NCBI RefSeq assembly: GCF_000026145.1 | Contig: NC_009445.1 | Coordinates: 4,216,001-4,280,000 of the forward strand | Source: Bradyrhizobium sp. ORS 278 | GTDB lineage: Bacteria > Pseudomonadota > Alphaproteobacteria > Rhizobiales > Xanthobacteraceae | Direction of reading: 5' to 3' | Length of the DNA: 64,000 bases | In this document: positions 55,151-64,000 of the stretch, piece by piece | Numbering within the stretch: the first letter of the stretch is position 1 | Layout: the number at the start of each line of letters is the position of its first letter | The notes under the pieces: generated by a model | Databases searched by the model: none | Seen by the model: the letters and a program-made list of their open reading frames with translations, nothing else | Told to the model about the DNA's origin: nothing | Made by a program: the position numbers and the translations under genes

Positions 55151-56392
55151 TCAGAACTGAGTGTAGTCGATCGGCTGGTGGCGATCGAGCGTGCGCTCGA
55201 CCTTCGGCAGCGGATATTTGAGTCCGGTGGCGCAGTTGAACAGCATGACGCGGTCGGTCTTCGTCACGCGCCCGTCGGCGAGGCTCTGCTTGTAGGCCGC
55301 GTAGGTCGCAGCGCCCTCGGGGCAGAGCAGCAGCCCCTCCTCGCGCGCGACCTCGTTGAGACCGGCCGAAATCGCGTCGTCATCGACCGCAATGGCAAAG
55401 CCGCCGCTCTCGCGTACGGCGCGTAGGATGAGGAAGTCGCCGACCGCCTGCGGCACGCGGATTCCCGAGGCGATCGTATGCGCATCCTCCCAGCGCGTCG
55501 CGTGCTCGACGCCGGCTTCGTAGGCGCGCACCATCGGCGCGCAGCCGGAGGCTTGCACCGCGACCATGCGCGGGCGCTTCGAACCGATGAAGCCGATCTT
55601 CTCCAGCTCGTCGAACCCCTTCCACATGCCGATCAGGCCGGTGCCGCCGCCGGTCGGATAGAAGATCACGTCGGGCACGTCCCAGCCGAGCTGCTCGGCG
55701 AGCTCCAGGCCCATCGTCTTCTTGCCTTCGATCCGGTACGGCTCCTTCAGGGTCGAGGTATCGAACCAGCCGACCTTGGCCTTCCCCTCCCCGACGATCT
55801 TGCCGCAATCATCAATGAGGCCGTTGACGCGATAGACGGTCGCGCCCTGCAGCTCGATCTCGCTGACGTTCACCTCCGGCGTATCGGCCGGGCAAAAGAT
55901 CGTGGTCTTGATGCCGCAGGACGTCGCGTAGGCCGCGAGCGCTGCCCCCGCATTGCCGTTGGTCGGCATCGCCATGTGGGTGATGCCGAGCGCCTTGCCC
56001 ATCGACACCGCCATCACGAGGCCGCGCGCCTTGAACGAGCCGGTCGGCAGCCGCCCCTCATCCTTGACGATGATCTCGCCGCCGCCGAGTGTCTTCGCCA
56101 GCTTCGGCAGATTGATCAGCGGCGTCATGACCTCGCCGAGGCTGACGATGTCCTGGCATTTGCGCACCGGCAGCAGCTCGCGATAGCGCCACATGTCCGC
56201 GGGCCGCTGCGCCAGCGCGTCCTTGGTCAGCGCCTGTTTCACGCCCGCGAGATCGTAGCGCACCAGCAGCGGCTTGCCGGCCTTTGAGAGGTTGTGGACC
56301 TGGTCCGCCGGATAATGGTCGCCGACCATCGCGCATTCGAGATGGGTGACGAAGGTCGGGCGCTCGGTGGTGAGATTGTCGCTGGATTTCAT
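55151..56392 (-). CDS. thrC: Threonine synthase
   Basis: This 413-residue PLP enzyme converts O-phosphohomoserine to threonine. The Schiff-base Lys is in LPTGSFKARGL, the phosphate/PLP loop in PTNGNAGAALAAYA, and YPTGGGTGLIGMWKG is the second PLP-binding Gly loop. It belongs to the threonine synthase class with an N-terminal sequence FVTHLECAMVGDHYPADQVHNLSKAGKPLLVRYD. ATG 56392 follows GGAAAG; the frame extends into the upstream repeat without meaning. A related threonine dehydratase-like activity cannot be fully excluded. Confidence 0.82.
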   Translation of the reverse strand: MKSSDNLTTERPTFVTHLECAMVGDHYPADQVHNLSKAGKPLLVRYDLAGVKQALTKDALAQRPADMWRYRELLPVRKCQDIVSLGEVMTPLINLPKLAKTLGGGEIIVKDEGRLPTGSFKARGLVMAVSMGKALGITHMAMPTNGNAGAALAAYATSCGIKTTIFCPADTPEVNVSEIELQGATVYRVNGLIDDCGKIVGEGKAKVGWFDTSTLKEPYRIEGKKTMGLELAEQLGWDVPDVIFYPTGGGTGLIGMWKGFDELEKIGFIGSKRPRMVAVQASGCAPMVRAYEAGVEHATRWEDAHTIASGIRVPQAVGDFLILRAVRESGGFAIAVDDDAISAGLNEVAREEGLLLCPEGAATYAAYKQSLADGRVTKTDRVMLFNCATGLKYPLPKVERTLDRHQPIDYTQF

Positions 56393-56430
56393 GTTGTTGT
56401 TCTTTCCTGCAGCGATCGGAGTTTGTTGTT

Positions 56431-56513
56431 CGTCATTGCGAGGAGCGAAGCGACGAAGCAATCCAGAGTCTCACCCTGGGCCCCTGGATTGCTTCGCTTC
56501 GCTCGCAATGACG
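56431..56513. repeat. Palindromic element with CGTCATTGCGAG / CTCGCAATGACG ends
   Basis: An 83-bp inverted repeat between lpdA and the threonine synthase gene: CGTCATTGCGAGGAGCGAAGCGACGAAGCAATCCAG pairs with CTGGATTGCTTCGCTTCGCTCGCAATGACG, with a short central loop. It is the strongest hairpin in the window and shares its CGTCAT/ATGACG ends with three others. Confidence 0.8.
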
Positions 56514-56522
56514 GCGGGGCAA

Positions 56523-57944
56523 CTACATGTTCAGCACACGCCCATAGGCGTCGAGCACGGCTTCCTTCATCATCTCCGACAGCGTCGGATGCGGGAAGAT
56601 GGTGTGCATCAGCTCTTCCTCGGTCGTCTCGAGGTTCATCGCGACGACATAGCCCTGGATCAATTCGGTGACTTCGGCGCCGACCATGTGCGCGCCGATC
56701 AGCTGGCCGGTCTTCTTGTCGAAGATCACCTTGACCAGGCCCTGGTCCTCGCCGAGCGCGATCGCCTTGCCGTTGCCGACGAAGGGGAAGCGGCCGACGC
56801 GGATGTCTCGCCCCTGCTCCTTCGCCTTGGCTTCGGTGAGGCCGACGGAGGCGACCTGCGGGTGGCAATAGGTGCAGCCCGGGATCAGGCTCTTGTCCAT
56901 CGGATGCGGATGCAGGCCCTTGATCGCCTCGATGCAGACCACGCCCTCATGCTCGGCCTTGTGCGCGAGCATCGGCGGTCCCGCGACGTCGCCGATCGCG
57001 TAGAGGCCGGGCACGTTGGTCTTGCCGTAGCCGTCGATCACGATGCAGCCGCGGTCGGTCTTCACCCCGAGCTTCTCGAGCCCGAGATTCTCGATGTTGC
57101 CGACCACGCCGACCGCGGAGATCACGCGGTCGAACTCGGTCGTCTCGATCTTGCCCTTGCCGTCGTCGATCGTCGCCACCACGCTGTCGCTCTTCTTGTC
57201 GAGCTTGGTGACCTTGGCGCCGGTCATGATCTTGAGGCCCTGCTTTTCCAGCTGCTTGCGGGCAATGCCGGCGATCTCGGCGTCCTCGACGGGCAGGATC
57301 TGCGGCAGCACCTCGACCACCGTCACCTCCGACCCCATGGTGCGGAAGAACGAGGCGAACTCGATGCCGATCGCGCCGGAGCCGACGACGAGCAGCGACT
57401 TCGGCATCCTGTCCGGCACCATCGCCTCGAAATAGGTCCAGACCAGCTTCTTGTCCGGCTCCAGGCCCGGCAGCACGCGCGGCCGCGCGCCGGTCGCGAC
57501 GATGATGTGCTTGGCCTGGTAGCTCCCCTCGCCCAGCGCGCCCTTCGGCGCCTCGACGTCGGCCTTGGTCACGGAGATCTTGCCTGGCGCATCGATGTTG
57601 GCGCGGCCCCAGATCACCTGCACCTTGTTCTTCTTCATGAGGAAGCCGACGCCATCGGCAAGCCGCTTGGACACGCCGCGCGAGCGCTGCACCACCGCCT
57701 TCGGATCGTAGGAGATCTTCTCAGCAGAGAGACCGTAGTCCTTGGCATGCTGCATGTAGTGATAGATCTCGGCCGAGCGTAGGAGCGCCTTGGTCGGGAT
57801 GCAGCCCCAGTTCAGGCAGATGCCGCCGAGATGCGTCTTCTCGATGATCGCGGTCTTGAAGCCGAGCTGGGCGGCGCGGATCGCGGTGACGTAGCCGCCC
57901 GGGCCCGAGCCGATGATGATGACGTCGAAGGATGTGTCGGCCAT
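56523..57944 (-). CDS. lpdA: Dihydrolipoyl dehydrogenase (E3)
   Basis: This 473-residue FAD enzyme reoxidises the dihydrolipoyl groups of 2-oxoacid dehydrogenases with NAD+. It has FAD motif IIGSGPGGYVTAIRAAQLG, redox disulfide GGICLNWGCIPTKALL, NAD motif VVGSGAIGIEFASFF, and C-terminal His-Glu region HMVGAEVTELIQGY with HPTLSEMMKEA. It lies after the pdhC gene with a repeat between, so it is probably the E3 of the pyruvate dehydrogenase complex. Confidence 0.94.
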   Translation of the reverse strand: MADTSFDVIIIGSGPGGYVTAIRAAQLGFKTAIIEKTHLGGICLNWGCIPTKALLRSAEIYHYMQHAKDYGLSAEKISYDPKAVVQRSRGVSKRLADGVGFLMKKNKVQVIWGRANIDAPGKISVTKADVEAPKGALGEGSYQAKHIIVATGARPRVLPGLEPDKKLVWTYFEAMVPDRMPKSLLVVGSGAIGIEFASFFRTMGSEVTVVEVLPQILPVEDAEIAGIARKQLEKQGLKIMTGAKVTKLDKKSDSVVATIDDGKGKIETTEFDRVISAVGVVGNIENLGLEKLGVKTDRGCIVIDGYGKTNVPGLYAIGDVAGPPMLAHKAEHEGVVCIEAIKGLHPHPMDKSLIPGCTYCHPQVASVGLTEAKAKEQGRDIRVGRFPFVGNGKAIALGEDQGLVKVIFDKKTGQLIGAHMVGAEVTELIQGYVVAMNLETTEEELMHTIFPHPTLSEMMKEAVLDAYGRVLNM

Positions 57945-57976
57945 GACGGCTCCGATCTCAACTTAGTTGTCATCTC

Positions 57977-58066
57977 GTAGGGTGGGCAAAGGCGCGGAGC
58001 GCCGTGCCCACCGTCTCACGAGCTTGCGATGTGGTCGGTGGGCACGCTGCGCTTTGCCCACCCTAC
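57977..58066. repeat. Intergenic repeat with GTAGGGTGGGCAAAGGCGC ends
   Basis: A 90-bp inverted repeat between pdhC and lpdA: GTAGGGTGGGCAAAG pairs with CTTTGCCCACCCTAC, and GTGCCCACCG with CGGTGGGCAC inside. It belongs to the same family as the element at 31283-31424. Confidence 0.75.
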
Positions 58067-58104
58067 AAGTGTTCGATTGGGATGACGGGCATGAGCCCTT
58101 CGGC

Positions 58105-59463
58105 TCACACCATCATCATCACGGGGTTCTCGATCAGCTGCTTGAAGGCGCCGATCAGCTCGGCGCCGAGCGCGCCGTCGATGGCGCGGTGGTCGCACGA
58201 CAGGGTCACGCTCATCATGCTGGCGATCTCGATCTTGCCGTTGCGCACGACCGGCCGCTCTTCTGATGTGCCGACCGCCAGAATCGTCGCATGCGGCGGA
58301 TTGATCACCGCCGTGAAGTGCGTGATGCCGTACATGCCGAGGTTCGACACGGCGGTCGTGCCGCCCTGATATTCCTCCGGCTTCAGCTTGCGGGAGCGGG
58401 CGCGCGCGGCAAAATCCTTCATCTCGCCCGAGATCGCCGACAGCGTCTTCGTCTCGGCCTTGCGGATGATCGGGGTGATCAGTCCGCCCGGCATCGCAAC
58501 CGCAACGCCGACGTCGGAATGCTTGTGCTTGACCATGCCGCCTTCAGTCCAGCTGACGTTGCAGTTGGGGATCTTCTGCAGCGCCACCGCCATCGCCTTG
58601 ATGACGAAGTCGTTCACCGAGAGCTTGTAGAGCGGCTTCTTCTCCTTGTCCTTTGGAGCTGCCGCATTGATCTCCTCGCGCGCGGCCAAGAGCTTGCCGA
58701 TGTCGCAGTCGATCGTGAGATAGAAATGCGGGACGGTCTGCGTGGCGGCGGTCAGGCGCTGCGCGATGGTGCGACGCATGCCGTCATGCGGGATGACTTC
58801 GTAGGAGCCGGGCTCGAACAGCGCGAGGATCTGCTTGTCGGACATCGACGGCGCCACGGCCGGCGCGCCTGCGGCAGCGGGAGCGGCCGACGGCGCGGCC
58901 TTCAGGCCCTTGCCGGACTTGGCCTCCTCGACGTCGCGGGCGACGACGCGGCCATGCGGGCCGGTGCCAGTGATACGGCCGAGATCGATGCCGGCGTCCT
59001 TGGCGAGGCGCCGCGCCAGCGGCGACGAGAAGATGCGGGCGTGGCCGTTGACCTGGGGTGCAGCGGCCGCAGGAGCGGACGGTGCGGGAGCCGCAGCCGG
59101 CTTCGGCGCGGGCGCGGCAGCAGGCGCTGGCGCAGCAGCGGGAGCCGCAGAAGCCGTCGGCTTGGCTTCAGCCTTCGGCGCAGCAGTCGCCGGCGCGCTG
59201 CCCGCCGCCTTGACGTCCTCACCCTCCCCGGCGAGCACGGCGATCACGTCGTTGACCGGCACGTCCTGCGTGCCCTCGGGCACCAGGATCTTGGCGAGCG
59301 TGCCTTCGTCGACCGCCTCGACTTCCATCGTGGCCTTGTCGGTCTCGATCTCGGCGATGACCTCGCCCGACTTGACCTGGTCGCCTTCCTTCTTGAGCCA
59401 ACGAGCGAGGTTGCCCTTCTCCATCGTCGGCGACAGCGCGGGCATCAGAATGTTGATCGGCAT
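58105..59463 (-). CDS. pdhC: Pyruvate dehydrogenase E2, dihydrolipoamide acetyltransferase
   Basis: This 452-residue core subunit transfers acetyl groups to CoA. It has one N-terminal lipoyl domain with the lipoylated Lys in [11 protein letters not shown], an Ala/Pro-rich hinge, an E3/E1-binding domain ([35 protein letters not shown]) and the acyltransferase domain with active-site [15 protein letters not shown]. The lipoyl domain is nearly identical to that of the E1-beta protein encoded just upstream. It follows the DUF5076 gene by two bases. Confidence 0.95.
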   Translation of the reverse strand: MPINILMPALSPTMEKGNLARWLKKEGDQVKSGEVIAEIETDKATMEVEAVDEGTLAKILVPEGTQDVPVNDVIAVLAGEGEDVKAAGSAPATAAPKAEAKPTASAAPAAAPAPAAAPAPKPAAAPAPSAPAAAAPQVNGHARIFSSPLARRLAKDAGIDLGRITGTGPHGRVVARDVEEAKSGKGLKAAPSAAPAAAGAPAVAPSMSDKQILALFEPGSYEVIPHDGMRRTIAQRLTAATQTVPHFYLTIDCDIGKLLAAREEINAAAPKDKEKKPLYKLSVNDFVIKAMAVALQKIPNCNVSWTEGGMVKHKHSDVGVAVAMPGGLITPIIRKAETKTLSAISGEMKDFAARARSRKLKPEEYQGGTTAVSNLGMYGITHFTAVINPPHATILAVGTSEERPVVRNGKIEIASMMSVTLSCDHRAIDGALGAELIGAFKQLIENPVMMMV

Positions 59464-59465
59464 GA

Positions 59466-59771
59466 TCAGTGACCTTGTTTCGACCTGGGGCTGGTGGTGC
59501 CCATATCAGTCGGCCGAGCCAGCTCGGCTTCGAACATCTCGACGATGCGCTGCAGCGCCTCGTCTTCGGAATAATCGCTCTCGCGCGCATAGGCGCGCGC
59601 AGCATGTCGGGCGACGTCGACCAGGAGCAGCCCCCACACGTCGGGCTCCTCGAACGCGCGCTGGAAGGCGATCGAGAGCCCGCCGTCGAGCACGAAGGCG
59701 CGCAACACTTCGGTGGCGTCCTCGCGGCCGACGACGTCGGGCGGCAGCGGCTGCTCCTTGGGTCCGGCCAT
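59466..59771 (-). CDS. DUF5076 domain protein
   Basis: This 101-residue soluble protein of unknown function has motifs [44 protein letters not shown] and [21 protein letters not shown]. The pattern fits DUF5076, which in Hyphomicrobiales is often found inside the pdh operon. It lies between pdhB (11 bases) and pdhC (2 bases), so cotranscription is nearly certain. A role tied to the pyruvate dehydrogenase complex is inferred from context only. Confidence 0.8.
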   Translation of the reverse strand: MAGPKEQPLPPDVVGREDATEVLRAFVLDGGLSIAFQRAFEEPDVWGLLLVDVARHAARAYARESDYSEDEALQRIVEMFEAELARPTDMGTTSPRSKQGH

Positions 59772-59782
59772 CTGGGATTTCC

Positions 59783-61180
<1,398 letters not shown>

Positions 61181-61213
61181 ATCAGCTCCAGGGAAATCAG
61201 CTTGCGCGCGCGA

Positions 61214-62236
61214 TTAGCGATAGACGTCGGTGTAGAGCTCGGCGGGATCCGGCTCGGGATCGGCCTGCGCGAAATCGGCGGCCTCGTTGACGATCTTGCG
61301 CACGTCGGCATCGATCGCCTTGAGATCCTGCTCGCTGACCTTGGCCGCCAGCAGGCGGTTGCGCACCTGCTCGATCGGATCCTGGTCGTGGCGGACCTTC
61401 TCGACCTCCTCGCGGGTGCGGTACTTCGCCGGATCCGACATTGAATGGCCGCGATAGCGGTAGGTCTGCATTTCCAGGATGAAAGGCCCCTTGCCCTCGC
61501 GGCACCACGCCACGGCCTTCTCGCCGGCGGCCTTCACGGCGCGGACGTCCATGCCGTCGACCTGCTCGCCGGGAATGTTGAAGGAGAGGCCGCGCTTGGA
61601 GAAGTCGGTCTGCGCCGAGGCGCGCGACACCGCCGTGCCCATCGCATAGCGGTTGTTCTCGATCACGTAGATCACCGGCAGCTTCCAGAGCTCCGCCATG
61701 TTGAAGCTCTCATAGACCTGGCCCTGGTTGGCCGCGCCGTCACCGAAATAGGCGACGCTGACCGAATCATTGCCGCGATAGCGGTTGGCGAGCGCGAGCC
61801 CCGTGCCGAGGGAGACCTGCGCGCCGACGATGCCGTGGCCGCCGAAGAAGTTCTTCTCCATGCTGAACATGTGCATGGAGCCGCCCTTGCCCTTGGAGTA
61901 ACCGCCGCGGCGTCCGGTGAGCTCGGCCATGACGCCCTTGGCATCCATGCCGGTCGCCAGCATGTGGCCGTGATCGCGATAGCCGGTGATGACCTGGTCG
62001 CCCTGCTTCAGCGCCATCTGCATGCCGACCACCACGGCCTCCTGGCCGATGTAGAGATGGCAGAAGCCGCCGATCGCACCCATGCCATAAAGCTGACCCG
62101 CCTTTTCCTCAAAGCGGCGGATCAGCAGCATGTCGCGCAGCGCTGCGAGTTCTTGCTCCTTGGTGAATTCCGGCGGCGGGCCGTTGTCCTTGTCCTGCCC
62201 TTGTTCCTTTGCGGCGGTCTTCTTCGGTGCGGCCAT
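61214..62236 (-). CDS. pdhA: Pyruvate dehydrogenase E1 component subunit alpha
   Basis: This 340-residue protein starts at ATG 62236. The thiamine-diphosphate motif is FGDGAANQGQVYESFNMAELWKLPVIYVIENN; phosphorylation-loop-like YRYRGHSMSDPAKYRTREEV and IGQEAVVVGMQMAL are further signatures. The Lys/Ala-rich first 25 residues are a non-conserved extension. It is the first gene of pdhA-pdhB-DUF5076-pdhC. A perfect 16-bp palindrome lies 67 bp upstream of the start codon and is a candidate operator. Confidence 0.95.
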   Translation of the reverse strand: MAAPKKTAAKEQGQDKDNGPPPEFTKEQELAALRDMLLIRRFEEKAGQLYGMGAIGGFCHLYIGQEAVVVGMQMALKQGDQVITGYRDHGHMLATGMDAKGVMAELTGRRGGYSKGKGGSMHMFSMEKNFFGGHGIVGAQVSLGTGLALANRYRGNDSVSVAYFGDGAANQGQVYESFNMAELWKLPVIYVIENNRYAMGTAVSRASAQTDFSKRGLSFNIPGEQVDGMDVRAVKAAGEKAVAWCREGKGPFILEMQTYRYRGHSMSDPAKYRTREEVEKVRHDQDPIEQVRNRLLAAKVSEQDLKAIDADVRKIVNEAADFAQADPEPDPAELYTDVYR

Positions 62237-62302
62237 GGCAATTCCGGATGAGAGAAAAAGTAGCTTTCTGTAGCTCAACTCCACGGCACGTAAAAGGACC
62301 CC

Positions 62303-62318
62303 GTGAACCGCGGTTCAC
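62303..62318. promoter_or_regulatory. Perfect 16-bp palindrome upstream of pdhA, candidate operator
   Basis: GTGAACCGCGGTTCAC is a perfect 8+8 palindrome with a central CG step, 67 bp before the pdhA start codon in the intergenic gap between ftsB-like and pdhA. Central-CG palindromes of this size are typical of LacI-family regulator sites and some GntR sites. The binding protein is unknown. Confidence 0.5.
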
Positions 62319-62450
62319 TTTGCTTTTGCCGCAGTGCAACGTGCGAAATAATCGAATGCGAGAAGGAGGGATTTTGAAATTCTCGAAGCGGCTCGAGAGC
62401 CAAACTTTAGGCAGGTCTCGCTCGCGCCACGACGCATCGCCTGCGCCTCA

Positions 62451-62765
62451 CTACGGGCGATTGATCCGGATCAGATCGTGCGGATTGGCATAGCCGAGCT
62501 GGAAGCGCGCGCGCTCGTCGAGCATGTCGGGATCGACCCGGTCGGAACGCAGCAGCGACACCCGCTTCTCGCCCTCGGCCCGCTCCTGCTTCAGCCGCAC
62601 CAGCTCCGACGTCAACGCCACGATCTCCTGGTCGAGCTCCTGCCGGGCGTTGAGGCCGTAGCGGCCGGTGTAGGCGTTGATGCCGAAATAGCCGATGATG
62701 GCCGCCGCCATCGTATAGAGGGCGAGCCCGGTGAGGAACGATTTCAGGCGTGCGCGGGAGACCAT
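62451..62765 (-). CDS. FtsB/DivIC-family septum formation protein
   Basis: This 104-residue bitopic protein has a short basic cytoplasmic N terminus, one TM helix (about residues 10-28, LTGLALYTMAAAIIGYFGI), a coiled coil with LDQEIVALTSELVRLKQERAEGEKRVSLL and a C-terminal DMLDERARFQLGYANPHDLI segment. This layout matches FtsB/DivIC, which joins FtsL and FtsQ in the divisome. It is located just upstream of pdhA, a conserved neighbourhood in alphaproteobacteria. Confidence 0.88.
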   Translation of the reverse strand: MVSRARLKSFLTGLALYTMAAAIIGYFGINAYTGRYGLNARQELDQEIVALTSELVRLKQERAEGEKRVSLLRSDRVDPDMLDERARFQLGYANPHDLIRINRP

Positions 62766-62829
62766 GACGGGGAAGATGCGGCGCTCCGGTTAAGGAATCG
62801 CTAACCCTGCGCGTCCGACCGCGACGCGC

Positions 62830-63621
62830 TCACGTCCGGTACGCGGGCTCCTCCGCATCCAGCGTCCGCTTGATCGCCTCCAGATGCAGCCGCGCCGATT
62901 CCGCGTCCCCCTCGCGCATCTGTCGATAGGCCGCCTCGGCGATATCAGGCGCGACCGGGACAACCTTGCGCCCGGTCGACAGCGCCAGGCACTGCACCTC
63001 GCACGCACGCTCCAGATAATACAGATCGTCCCAGGCTTCCGCGATGCTCGGCGCCAGCACCATGACGCCGTGATGCTTCATGAAGACGATGTCGGCATCG
63101 CCGACGGCGCCGGCGATGCGATCGCCCTCGGCCGTGTCGAGCGCCAGCCCGTTATAGTTCTCGTCGACGGCGGTGCGGCCGTAGAACTTCAGAGCAGTCT
63201 GGCCGGCGAAGATCAGCGGCGGTCCCTCGGTCATCGACAGCGCGGTGGCATAGGGCATGTGGGTGTGGAAGGCGACCTTGGCGCGCGGCAGCGCCTTGTG
63301 GATGCGCGCGTGGATGTAGAACGCGGTGGCCTCCGGACGGCCCTCGCCGGCGATGACGTTGCCGTCGAAGTCGCACACCAGCAGGCGCGAGGCGGTCAGC
63401 TCGCGGAAGGCGTAGCCATAGGGGTTGACGATGAAGAGGTCGTCATAGCCGGGCACCAGCGCCGAGAAGTGGTTGCAGATGCCCTCCTCCAGCCCGTGCC
63501 GCGCCGCCATGCGGAAGCAGGCGGCCAGATCGACGCGGGCCTGCCAGACCGCCTCCGAGTCGAGCGTCGGCTGGTTCGCTCCCAACGTCGACGTGCTGTC
63601 GGGCGTGAAGGCGTGGGCCAT
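62830..63621 (-). CDS. Class II aldolase/adducin family protein
   Basis: This 263-residue protein has the zinc-binding motif HTHMPYATALS and the later KHHGVMVLAPSIAEAWDDLYYLERAC, typical of class II aldolase/adducin proteins (fuculose- or ribulose-phosphate aldolases, epimerases). ATG 63621 is preferred, as the residues further upstream are not conserved. Many members in Bradyrhizobium are of unknown substrate. The gene stands alone between ftsB-like and the FMN reductase gene. Confidence 0.9.
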   Translation of the reverse strand: MAHAFTPDSTSTLGANQPTLDSEAVWQARVDLAACFRMAARHGLEEGICNHFSALVPGYDDLFIVNPYGYAFRELTASRLLVCDFDGNVIAGEGRPEATAFYIHARIHKALPRAKVAFHTHMPYATALSMTEGPPLIFAGQTALKFYGRTAVDENYNGLALDTAEGDRIAGAVGDADIVFMKHHGVMVLAPSIAEAWDDLYYLERACEVQCLALSTGRKVVPVAPDIAEAAYRQMREGDAESARLHLEAIKRTLDAEEPAYRT

Positions 63622-63760
63622 TGCGGTTTCCTGGGGTCGCGCAGCGGGGCGCAGATGTCCGAACACGCCTTGAAAACGATCGGGCAAGGCGCGTCAACGC
63701 CTTGCCCGCTATATCCGTTATGCCGCAGACGACCGGGCCGGGCCGTCGCGCAGAGACTCG

Positions 63761-64000
63761 TCAGCCGTTCTGCTTGGCGACGAAGGCCGCGAACGCGTCC
63801 AGATATTGCTGGAGCACGGTCTTGAGCGAGTCCTTCACCAGCTCGCCCTTCTCGTCGAAGGCGTCGCCGACGCCGTTCAGATAGATTTCCGGATGGCCCA
63901 TCACCGGACCGGAGATGCCCGGCATGATGTTCTGCAGGTGCTTCGCCGCGGCGACGCCGCCGAGCGGACCTGGCGAGTTGGAGATCAGTCCGATCGGTTT
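63761..64000 (-). CDS. NADPH-dependent FMN reductase, C-terminal part (5' end outside window)
   Basis: The frame is open from the right edge to TGA at 63761-63763, giving the last 79 residues. The motif KPIGLISNSPGPLGGVAAAKHLQNIM followed by EIYLNGVGDAFDEKGEL is typical of the NAD(P)H-dependent FMN/azo/quinone reductase (flavodoxin-like) family, in which the GP-x-GG loop contacts FMN. The catalytic N-terminal half and start lie beyond the window. Confidence 0.8.
   Translation of the reverse strand, partial: KPIGLISNSPGPLGGVAAAKHLQNIMPGISGPVMGHPEIYLNGVGDAFDEKGELVKDSLKTVLQQYLDAFAAFVAKQNG

Overview
The window is GC-rich chromosomal DNA from an alphaproteobacterium of the order Hyphomicrobiales, most likely Bradyrhizobium or a close relative. 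This assignment is inferred from gene content and order: an envelope/cell-cycle core block in the usual alphaproteobacterial order, an ExoR-like Sel1 protein, a lipoyl domain on pyruvate dehydrogenase E1-beta, and many short intergenic palindromes. I see no tRNA, rRNA, CRISPR array, transposase or prophage.

Layout. 1-5.9 kb: the end of a lytic transglycosylase, a small secreted protein, a DUF1127 micro-protein, trmFO, a kinase-like protein fused to an acyl-CoA-synthetase-type C-terminal module, and a tandem pair of TauD-type dioxygenases of which the second has lost its iron site. 5.9-10.3 kb (minus strand): yajC-secD-secF followed by homologues of the mitochondrial complex I assembly factors NDUFAF3 and NDUFAF6. 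10.4-27.5 kb: a core block (DUF815 ATPase, NlpD-type LysM/LytM lipoprotein, pcm, a lone receiver domain, surE, serS, tatABC, scpAB, nagZ, a SPOR protein, argS, dgt, erpA). 27.5-35.8 kb: an accessory stretch holding a hybrid histidine kinase, a phosphoesterase, a LysR regulator divergent from a StyA/StyB-type flavin monooxygenase pair, and an aldo/keto reductase. 36-37.6 kb: xthA and a class A beta-lactamase.

37.6-50.8 kb (minus strand) holds a nitrogen-scavenging cluster: an AmiC-like sensor, a five-gene ABC importer of the urea/short-chain-amide type, an amidase, a small ABM-domain protein, then ureE-ureF-ureAB(fused)-ureC-ureG-ureD. The genes read as one pathway: import an amide or urea, hydrolyse the amide, and release ammonia by a nickel urease whose catalytic residues are all present although its surroundings diverge from textbook ureases. 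50.8-64 kb (minus strand): a GNAT acetyltransferase, exoR-like and ilvD, a tripartite-tricarboxylate binding protein, threonine synthase, lpdA and the pyruvate dehydrogenase genes pdhA-pdhB-DUF5076-pdhC, an FtsB/DivIC-type division protein, a class II aldolase and the end of an NADPH-dependent FMN reductase.

The most unusual items are the kinase/ANL fusion, the amidase-urease cluster with its divergent UreC and long inverted repeat, the NDUFAF3/NDUFAF6 pair beside secDF, the StyAB-like pair without styrene catabolic genes, a perfect 16-bp palindrome upstream of pdhA, and a set of intergenic palindromes sharing CGTCAT/ATGACG ends.
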